From Perlabentimonas gracilis (GTDB taxonomy: Bacteria > Bacteroidota > Bacteroidia > Bacteroidales > Tenuifilaceae), in the NCBI RefSeq assembly GCF_011174675.1, contig NZ_JAANIG010000021.1:1-64000 (forward strand): a DNA stretch of 64,000 bases, given 5' to 3'. The position numbers were made by a program, and so were the translations under genes. The notes under the pieces were generated by a model that did no database searches, was not told the DNA's origin, and was given only the letters and a program-made list of their open reading frames with translations. Positions 30,395 through 38,637 of the stretch are shown here, one piece after another. Numbering within the stretch: position 1 is the stretch's first letter; each line of letters starts with the position of its first letter.

Positions 30395-30435
30395 CATATT
30401 GGAAACAGACAGGCTAACGCAGAAACCATAAAATT

Positions 30436-33400
30436 ATGGAAAACCAAAACAACCGCAAGGAAGCTCTCCGCAAAAGGATTGAGGATGTGCTGAAGAATAG
30501 AAAGCCGGATCTTAGCGAATTGGGCAGCAAAACGCTAGAGGAGATTCTCCAGGAGGTAAGCATTTATCATCAGGAGTTGGAGTACCAGAACCTCGAGTTG
30601 CAAAGGGTTTACGGTGAGTTGGAAAAGACCCAGAGCCATTATGTTGAGCTTTTTCAAGATGCGCCAATGGGTTACGTTGTTGTAGATGAGGAGAATAAAA
30701 TCCTTTCGGCAAATAAAATGTTTGCAAGGTATTTTGAAGGCGAAATAGTTGATGTTAAAGGGAAGTCCATTACCACACTCATACACCCCGATTTTCAGGA
30801 TCAGTTTTACCTGCTGGTGAAAAAGGTTCATAAGGAGAAGGCCAAAAGCAGTGTTCTGGTTAGGTTGAACTGCAAAAAGGAAACTTTTGTAAAGTTGGAG
30901 TGCAACATCCAGAAGGAAAATGGTAAGGTTTATTACCGTATGGGTTTCCTAGATGTTACCCGCGAGGTGATTAACGAGGAGCAGCTAATTGAGAGCCGTG
31001 AAAGGTTTCGAGCCGTGGCCGACTATGCCTACCACTGGGAGTACTGGCAAGATCAACAGGGGCGATTGCTCTACATGTCGCCTTCATGCGAGCGGATAAC
31101 GGGCTATTCAAAGTATGAGTTTTTCGATAACCCCAAGCTATTGGAGGATATTATCCATCCCGACGATAAGCACCACTTCGATGAGCATAAATCGGTTGCC
31201 CTGATTCCGGGCGAAACCAGGGTTGAGCATATTGCCGAGTACCGGATTACCCGCAAGGATGGAGGGATTAGGTGGATTGGCCATGCATGCCAGAGTATAT
31301 TTAAGGAGGATGGAACACACATTGGTCAGAGGGCCACAAATAGGGACATAACAGAACGAAAGAAGATTAGGGAAAAGCTCGCTGAAAACCTAAATCTTCT
31401 GAGCAAAACCCAGGAAATTGCACATATCGGGAGTTGGGAGTTAGATATGGAAAATGATAAGCTCTACTGGTCCGATGAGATTTACCGTATTTTTGGTTTG
31501 GAGCCCCAGCAACCTAAGGGATCATATGAGTACTTTCTGGAGATAGTGCACCCCGACGACCGAGAGGCAGTTCATACGACATACGTTAATTCCTTAAGGG
31601 ATGATGCTAATGTTTATGAGATTGAACACAGAATAGTAAGGCAAGACAACAAAGAGGTAAGGTATGTGTATGAAAAATGCTACCACGAGAGGGATAATAA
31701 TGGTAGGGTTATCCGTTCGGTGGGAATGGTTCAAGATGTAACTGAGCGAAAACATAGAGAGCAAAAGCTGGTAATGAGCGATAGAATTTTTAACCACGCT
31801 TTAGATATGCTCTGCATTGCAGGGTTCGATGGGTATTTTAAAATCCTAAATCCGTCGTGGTCCAAAGTGTTAGGGTACACCACCGAGGAGCTTATGGCAA
31901 AGCCATGGCTAGAGTATGTACACCCCGACGATAGGGAGGCCACGAAAAACATTAAGGCTTCCATTGTGAATGGTCAGGAGATTTACCAATTCGAAAACAG
32001 GTACATCTGTAAGGATGGTACAATCAAGTGGTTATCGTGGAATTCCTTTCCTTACCCAAAAGAGAATATAATGTATGGGGTGGCAAGGGATATTACCTTT
32101 AAAAAGCAGGCCGAGGAACGGCTTAAGTCAAGCGAACTTAAGCTTAAGGAGCAAGTTGAGGAGTACACTGCGCTAAATGAGGAACTCAATCAGGCAAATG
32201 ATGAGCTCCGCAACGTAATGGAGGATCTTAACGAGAGTAACCTGCGAACTAAAGCTATACTTTCCGCTATACCCGATATGATGTTTGTTCTCAATCGAGA
32301 GGGTGTATACATCGATTACTATTCGCCCAACGATTCGCTTTTGGCAGCAAATCCCTCAGAGTTTCTGGGTAAGCCTGCATCCGATATACTACCCCAAGAG
32401 GTTGCTGAGATTAATAAGTGGGCTTTGGAGCAGCTTTTCGAAACTGGTGATTATCAGTGTTATTCGTATAGTCTACAAGAGAACAACGACACAAAATACT
32501 TTGATGCCAGGCTGGTAAAATTTGGCGTTGATAAGGCGCTAGCCATAGTTAGAGATATCACTGAGCAGAAAAAAGGACAGCTAACCATAGCAAAAAATGA
32601 GCAATATCTAAACACCATCCTCCAAACCACTGCCGATGGATTTTGGATAACTGATCTAGAGGGTAACCTTCTCGAAGTGAATGAGGCATACTGCCAAATG
32701 TCGGGTTATTCACTTACTGAATTGCTAAATCTAAGAATAGCACAAATTGACGTTACCGAAAGCCCTGAGGATATTAGGAAGCATATTGATAGAATAGCTG
32801 AGGAAGGCTCAGATATTTTTGAAACCAAGCATCGCCGAAAGGATGGAACCCTTTTCGATGTTGAGGTATCGGTATCGTACCTAGATGCCGATGGTGGTCA
32901 GCTAATTTGTTTTACCCGGGATATATCGGAACGAAAATATGCTCAGGAGAAACTGCGCGAGAGCGAGGAGCGCTTTAAGCTTAGCATGGAGGCCACCAAC
33001 GATGGGCTGTGGGATTGGGATGTTAAAGCTAAGACGAACTATTATAGTCCGGCTTACTACACCATGCTGGGGTACGAGGTGGGCGGATTTTCAACATCAA
33101 GTTCTGAATGGGAAGGCTTGGTTCATCCCGATGATCTGGATGGGGTTAGGGCTGAGCATGCTAAATGCGTAAATGGAATTACCGATACTTTTGATATTGA
33201 ATTTCGCATGAAATCATTTAGCGGGGAGTGGAAATGGATTTATTCCCGAGGAAAAGTGGTTGAGCGAGATGATACTGGCATAGCACTAAGATTGGTTGGC
33301 ACCCACGTTGATATCACGGAACGAAAGCAGTTTGAAGAAACTCTAAAGCAGAGGAATCATTTTATTCAAACCGTACTCGATAACCTTCCCATTGGCGTTG

Positions 33401-36400
33401 CCCTAAATAATATTGATGAGGGCCAGGCCACCTATATTAATAAAAAGTTTCAGGAGATTTATGGCTGGAGCGAGGAGGCGTTAAAAAATATCTCACAATT
33501 CTTCGAAAGGATTTACCCCGACAAGACTTATCGAGAGGAGCTAATGGGGCGCATTATGGCCGATATCCAGTCGGGCGATCCCGAGCGGATGCGTTGGGAA
33601 AACATTAAGGTTACCCAGGAGAATGGCAGCGTTAGAATTGTTAATGCAGTAAATATCCCGCTCTTTGAGCAGAACACCATGGTATCAACCGTTATGGATG
33701 TAACCGAGCAAAAGGCGTTTGAGAATGCCCTTAAAGAGAGCGAAACCCGCTTCAAGGCGCTCCACAATGCATCCTTCGGAGGGATAACCATTCACGACAA
33801 GGGGCTTATTCTCGATTGCAACCAGGGGCTATCCGAAATTACAGGATATAGTCAGGATGAGCTAATTGGTATGAATGGCCTACTGCTTATTGCAGAGGAA
33901 ACCCGTGATATGGTGCTCGATAATATCCTTGCTGGTTATGAGAAGCCCTATGAGGCTATAGGGGTGCGAAAGGATGGCTCAAAATATCCCGTACGTTTGG
34001 AGGCCAGAAACATCCCATACAAGGGCAAGCAGGTTCGGGTGGTTGAGTTTAGGGATATTACCGAGCAGAAGCTTGCCGAGGAAAAGTTGGCTCATTCGCA
34101 TTATTTAATGCGCTATATCATTGAGCACAATAGGGGAGCAGTGGCTGTTCACGATAGGGATATGAATTATGTTTATGTGAGCAAGCGATATATTGATGAC
34201 TTTGGTGTTAAAGAGAAGGATATCATAGGTAAGAATCATTACGAGGTGTTCCCCGATCTACCTCAAAAACTAAGAGATGCACATCAGCTTGCCCTTAGGG
34301 GAGAGGTAGTAAGAAAGGACGATGATCCGTTTGAGATGCCCAATGGCTCTATGGAGTGGACCCGCTGGGAGTGCCGTCCTTGGTACGAGGCGAATGGTTC
34401 AATTGGAGGGGTAATAGTGTATACCGAGTTGATAACCGAAAGAAAGCAAGCCGAACTTGCCCTTCGCGAGAGCGAGGAGAAGTACCGAATGCTTTTTGAG
34501 GCGAATAGGGACGGTATCGCCATTTTTAGGTTTCAACCCGACGGAGGCGCTACAACCTTTATTGAAGCGAACCCATCCGCCGCCAAAATGCTTGGCTATA
34601 CCTACGAAGAGTTCCTTCAGATTACCGTAAACGACTTGGAGGTAGAGGTGGGTAAGTCCATTATGGAGAGAAGGATGAGGGATTTGAAATCTACCGGTTT
34701 GGCCGAATTCGAAACAACGCTAAGGCATAAGAATGGCCATTTTATATACGCCAATGTTAAAGCAATTGTAATTAACTATTTGGGTGGACCGGCAGTGCTA
34801 AATATTACCCGAGATATTACTGATCGCAAACAGGCCGAACTAGCCATTAAGGCCAAAACGGCCGAGCTGGAGGCGATATACAATAACTCCCCACTCATGA
34901 TGTGCATACTCGATGAGCATCAGAATGTGGTGTATGCCAACAACTACCTGGTGGAGTTTTTTGGAAAACCATACGATGAGATAATCAATGGCAGGGCCTG
35001 TGGCGTATTTGGCTGTATAAACGCAAGCGAGCATAAGTTGGGGTGCGGGTATGGTAGCAAATGTCCCAGCTGCGACCTAAATAATGCCATTGCTCAAACC
35101 ATTAAAACAGGCGAAAGCCTGCGCGATGTGGAGTACAATGCGGTTGTGGATACCCGTGGCAAAAAAGATATCTCGCTGATGGCTTACACATCACTTATTA
35201 AAACCCAGAAGAAGTTGGTCTCCCTTATATTTGTTGATGTCTCAGAGCGGAAACAGATGGAGGATGCCCTCCGCGAAAGCGAAGAGCGGTTCCGGGGCCT
35301 ATACGAGAACGCCACCGTGGGCATTTACCGCACAACGCCCGATGGGAAAGTATTATTGGCAAACCCGGCCCTCGTAAGAATGCTGGAGTACTCAAGCTTC
35401 GAGGAGTTAACCAGGCGTAACCTCAATAAGAAGGACTACGAAACGGGCTACGAAAGAACCCAGTTTATGCGGCTAATTGAGGAGAGAGGAGAGGTCAAAG
35501 GGTTGCAATCGGGCTGGAGAACAAAGAGCGGAAAGGTTATCAATATCTCCGAGAGTGCTAGAGCCGTTTACGACAATAAGGGAAATGTGCTTTACTACGA
35601 GGGCATTGTGGAGGATATAACCGAACGCACAAAAGCTGTGGATGCGCTTAGGGCAAGTCAGGAGCGCATATCGAGCATATTCCGCGTGGCCCCCATTGGC
35701 ATTGGCGTGGTGGTTAATCGGGTTTTAACCGAGGTGAACCAAACCATTTGCGATATTACAGGATATGCAAAGGAAGATCTGCTGGGGCAAGGTGCCCAAA
35801 TACTTTACCCCACCAAGGAGGAGTTTGAATACGTTGGTAAGGAGAAGTACAGGCAGATTGCCGAGAAGGGAACAGGCTCTGTCGAAACAGCTTGGCAACG
35901 AAAGGATGGTGCTATTATTAACGTTCTACTATCATCAACCCCAATTGTTAAGGGCGATTTATCGCAAGGGGTAACTTTTACCGCGCTCGATATTACCCAG
36001 CGCAAGCAAACCGAAAGGCTAATGAAAGGGCGTTTAAAACTTCTGGAGTTTGCCGACACGCATTCCCTTCCCGAGCTGCTAAAGGAAACTCTTGCAGTGG
36101 CCGAGGATCTTACGGGTAGCCAGATTGGTTTTTACCATTTTATTGATGAGGAGAAAGGTGTCATTAAGCTTAATCAATGGTCGGAACGTACAGAGAAGGA
36201 GTTCTGCAAGGTTACAAGTGAATTCGATATGCACTACCCTATTGATAAAGCTGGCGTTTGGGTTGAATGTATTAAGAAGCGTAAGCCCATAATTCATAAC
36301 GATTATCAAACATTAGCCCATCGAAAGGAGTTACCCAAGGGGCATGCGCTTGTTTCACGCGAGCTAACTGTCCCCGTTATCCGCAATAGGCGTATAGTAG

Positions 36401-38532
36401 CGGTTCTTGGCATAGGGAACAAAACTACCCATTATACCAAGAATGATATTGATATAATAACCCAGCTGGCCGATATGGCCTGGGATATTGCCGAGCGTAA
36501 AATGGCTGAGGAGCAGGTGCTTAAACTTTCAAAGGGAATAGAACAAAGCCCTGCCACCGTTGTAATTACTGATATAGATGGGAATATCGAGTTTGTAAAT
36601 CCAAGGTATACCGAAGTAACAGGATACACTGCTAAGGAGGTAATGGGGAAAAACCCACGAGTGCTAAAATCCGATTACCACAGTCAGGAGTTTTACAAGG
36701 AACTTTGGGATACCATTAAAAGTGGTAACGACTGGAAGGGTGAGTTTTGCAATAGGAAGAAGACCGGTGAACACTACTGGGCATCTGCATCAATATCGCC
36801 CATTAAGAATGAGAGGGGCGAGATTGTGAACTTTATTGCTGTTAAGGAGGATATTACCGATCGCAAGAACGCAATACTTGCCCTTGAGCAGAACAACAGG
36901 CTAATTAACACCATGCTCGATAATCTTCCCATTGGCATTTTTATGGTTGATGCGCTTAATGGAAAGCCTATTATTGCCAACGAGCATGCCAAAAAGCTGT
37001 TGGGTAGAGGAATTGTTGACGATGCCAGCACTGAAACCCTATCGGAGGTTTATATGGCTTACAAAGCGGGATCAGCTAATTTATACCCTACTGAGGAAAT
37101 GCCTATTGTGAGGGGGATAAACGGACAAGCTTCGTACGTTGACGATATGGAGGTATTACAACCCGATGGTAGTAGAGTACTTTTAGAAGTATACGGATGT
37201 CCTGTATACAACAGCAACGGCGAGGTGTGGGCAAGTCTGGTTGGCTTTACCGATATTACAGAAAGGAAAAAGGCCGAGGAGGCATTAAGGGAAAGTGAAC
37301 TCACCCTAAAGGAGAAGAATGAGGAGTATTTGGCTCTAAACGAGGAGCTAACAGAGAGTAACGAGCGCATTGCAAAGATTAACAAAGAACTGGTTGATGT
37401 TACCAAAAAGGCGGTTGAGAGCGACAAGCTAAAATCGGCATTCCTGGCTAATATGAGCCATGAAATCCGTACGCCAATGAATGCCATTATTGGCTTTTCG
37501 GAGATGTTGCTCAATCCTAAGCTTCCCACCGAAAGGAAAGATTTCTTTGCGCATATTCTCAACTCCGCTTGTCATCAACTCCTTAGCGTGGTTGAGGATG
37601 TGATAGATATTTCGAAGATTGAGACAGGTCAAATGGAGGTACATCTTGGTAAAGCGAGCATCAATAAGGCCATATATCGGATTAGGGACATCTTTGAGCC
37701 CCAGGCTCAAGCCAACGGTGTCCAAATCCTTGTTTCGTGCCATCTCCCCAATAATCGCGACGAAGTACTTACGGACTCGAGCAAGCTCAATCAGGTGCTT
37801 ACCAACTTGCTTAATAATGCCCTTAAGTTTACCGAGAGTGGCACAGTTGATATTGGCTATACGCTTGCCGATAGTATGCTGAAGTTCTATGTGAAGGACA
37901 CTGGGGTTGGTATCGACCCAAGCAATCACGAGCTTATATTTGAACGCTTCCGTCAGGTTGATATGGGCTCTACCCGGAACTATGGCGGTACAGGTCTGGG
38001 CTTGCCAATTTGCAAGGCCTTTATCGAGATGCTTGGCGGTACAATATGGGTCGAGTCTGAGCTTGGTAAGGGGGCAAAATTCTACTTTACCATTCCCTAC
38101 GAACCCGTTATTACACCCGAGGTAACCCAAGGGAAAATGGTTGAATCCGATTCGTTCTGCTTTGCCGATAAAACCATTCTTATTGCCGAGGACGAGGAGG
38201 CAAACTATTTATATATTAGTGAGCTGCTCGAAGATTCAGGGGCAACACTAATTAGAGCCTTCGATGGCCAAGCGGCGGTTGATATTGTGCAGAGCAACTC
38301 CGATATCGATTTAATTCTTATGGATATAAAGATGCCTGTAATGACAGGGGTGGAAGCTACAAGGGTCATTCGTGAAATGAATGTGAGTATTCCCATTATT
38401 GCCCTAACAGCATACGCTATGACCGGTGATCGTGAGAACTGCCTAGCAGCAGGATGCAACGCCTACATTTCTAAACCAGTTAGACGAGTTGAGCTGTTAA
38501 AGGCCATTGCCGAGTATCTTACTAAACCTTGA
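30436..38532 (+). CDS. Giant soluble hybrid histidine kinase with about 16 PAS domains and one GAF domain
   Basis: A 2698-residue protein with no membrane span, so cytoplasmic. I count 14 PAS domains from about residue 55 to 1860, one GAF domain at about 1866-2025, and two more PAS domains to about 2280. Each ends with a DITERK-like linker. A coiled coil (KEKNEEYLALNEELTESN) leads to HisKA with H2342 in MSHEIRTPMNA, then HATPase (NLLNNALKFTE, DTGVGID, GGTGLGLPICK) and a receiver with D2630 in LMDIKMPVMTG. The twelfth PAS domain has a cysteine-rich insert (Cys 1522, 1527, 1537, 1543, 1546). The kinase core is complete and the frame is unbroken for over 8 kb. The gene starts 42 bases after the last REP-like palindrome. 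The input signals cannot be assigned. Confidence 0.93.
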   Translation: MENQNNRKEALRKRIEDVLKNRKPDLSELGSKTLEEILQEVSIYHQELEYQNLELQRVYGELEKTQSHYVELFQDAPMGYVVVDEENKILSANKMFARYFEGEIVDVKGKSITTLIHPDFQDQFYLLVKKVHKEKAKSSVLVRLNCKKETFVKLECNIQKENGKVYYRMGFLDVTREVINEEQLIESRERFRAVADYAYHWEYWQDQQGRLLYMSPSCERITGYSKYEFFDNPKLLEDIIHPDDKHHFDEHKSVALIPGETRVEHIAEYRITRKDGGIRWIGHACQSIFKEDGTHIGQRATNRDITERKKIREKLAENLNLLSKTQEIAHIGSWELDMENDKLYWSDEIYRIFGLEPQQPKGSYEYFLEIVHPDDREAVHTTYVNSLRDDANVYEIEHRIVRQDNKEVRYVYEKCYHERDNNGRVIRSVGMVQDVTERKHREQKLVMSDRIFNHALDMLCIAGFDGYFKILNPSWSKVLGYTTEELMAKPWLEYVHPDDREATKNIKASIVNGQEIYQFENRYICKDGTIKWLSWNSFPYPKENIMYGVARDITFKKQAEERLKSSELKLKEQVEEYTALNEELNQANDELRNVMEDLNESNLRTKAILSAIPDMMFVLNREGVYIDYYSPNDSLLAANPSEFLGKPASDILPQEVAEINKWALEQLFETGDYQCYSYSLQENNDTKYFDARLVKFGVDKALAIVRDITEQKKGQLTIAKNEQYLNTILQTTADGFWITDLEGNLLEVNEAYCQMSGYSLTELLNLRIAQIDVTESPEDIRKHIDRIAEEGSDIFETKHRRKDGTLFDVEVSVSYLDADGGQLICFTRDISERKYAQEKLRESEERFKLSMEATNDGLWDWDVKAKTNYYSPAYYTMLGYEVGGFSTSSSEWEGLVHPDDLDGVRAEHAKCVNGITDTFDIEFRMKSFSGEWKWIYSRGKVVERDDTGIALRLVGTHVDITERKQFEETLKQRNHFIQTVLDNLPIGVALNNIDEGQATYINKKFQEIYGWSEEALKNISQFFERIYPDKTYREELMGRIMADIQSGDPERMRWENIKVTQENGSVRIVNAVNIPLFEQNTMVSTVMDVTEQKAFENALKESETRFKALHNASFGGITIHDKGLILDCNQGLSEITGYSQDELIGMNGLLLIAEETRDMVLDNILAGYEKPYEAIGVRKDGSKYPVRLEARNIPYKGKQVRVVEFRDITEQKLAEEKLAHSHYLMRYIIEHNRGAVAVHDRDMNYVYVSKRYIDDFGVKEKDIIGKNHYEVFPDLPQKLRDAHQLALRGEVVRKDDDPFEMPNGSMEWTRWECRPWYEANGSIGGVIVYTELITERKQAELALRESEEKYRMLFEANRDGIAIFRFQPDGGATTFIEANPSAAKMLGYTYEEFLQITVNDLEVEVGKSIMERRMRDLKSTGLAEFETTLRHKNGHFIYANVKAIVINYLGGPAVLNITRDITDRKQAELAIKAKTAELEAIYNNSPLMMCILDEHQNVVYANNYLVEFFGKPYDEIINGRACGVFGCINASEHKLGCGYGSKCPSCDLNNAIAQTIKTGESLRDVEYNAVVDTRGKKDISLMAYTSLIKTQKKLVSLIFVDVSERKQMEDALRESEERFRGLYENATVGIYRTTPDGKVLLANPALVRMLEYSSFEELTRRNLNKKDYETGYERTQFMRLIEERGEVKGLQSGWRTKSGKVINISESARAVYDNKGNVLYYEGIVEDITERTKAVDALRASQERISSIFRVAPIGIGVVVNRVLTEVNQTICDITGYAKEDLLGQGAQILYPTKEEFEYVGKEKYRQIAEKGTGSVETAWQRKDGAIINVLLSSTPIVKGDLSQGVTFTALDITQRKQTERLMKGRLKLLEFADTHSLPELLKETLAVAEDLTGSQIGFYHFIDEEKGVIKLNQWSERTEKEFCKVTSEFDMHYPIDKAGVWVECIKKRKPIIHNDYQTLAHRKELPKGHALVSRELTVPVIRNRRIVAVLGIGNKTTHYTKNDIDIITQLADMAWDIAERKMAEEQVLKLSKGIEQSPATVVITDIDGNIEFVNPRYTEVTGYTAKEVMGKNPRVLKSDYHSQEFYKELWDTIKSGNDWKGEFCNRKKTGEHYWASASISPIKNERGEIVNFIAVKEDITDRKNAILALEQNNRLINTMLDNLPIGIFMVDALNGKPIIANEHAKKLLGRGIVDDASTETLSEVYMAYKAGSANLYPTEEMPIVRGINGQASYVDDMEVLQPDGSRVLLEVYGCPVYNSNGEVWASLVGFTDITERKKAEEALRESELTLKEKNEEYLALNEELTESNERIAKINKELVDVTKKAVESDKLKSAFLANMSHEIRTPMNAIIGFSEMLLNPKLPTERKDFFAHILNSACHQLLSVVEDVIDISKIETGQMEVHLGKASINKAIYRIRDIFEPQAQANGVQILVSCHLPNNRDEVLTDSSKLNQVLTNLLNNALKFTESGTVDIGYTLADSMLKFYVKDTGVGIDPSNHELIFERFRQVDMGSTRNYGGTGLGLPICKAFIEMLGGTIWVESELGKGAKFYFTIPYEPVITPEVTQGKMVESDSFCFADKTILIAEDEEANYLYISELLEDSGATLIRAFDGQAAVDIVQSNSDIDLILMDIKMPVMTGVEATRVIREMNVSIPIIALTAYAMTGDRENCLAAGCNAYISKPVRRVELLKAIAEYLTKP

Positions 38533-38567
38533 CTTTGTGTAGAAAAAGTCTAAATACATTAACCCAA

Positions 38568-38598
38568 TTTCACTTTCTGGGTATAAAGGTTATCTTTG
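38568..38598 (+). promoter_or_regulatory. Candidate promoter for the PAS kinase / LuxR-type regulator pair
   Basis: TTTC at 38568-38571 (3 of 4 to TTTG) and TATCTTTG at 38591-38598 are 19 bases apart. The start codon at 38638 is 39 bases further on. Confidence 0.6.
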
Positions 38599-38637
38599 GT
38601 AATTCTGAGGTTGGCATAGAATTTTTGAGGTAATAAT

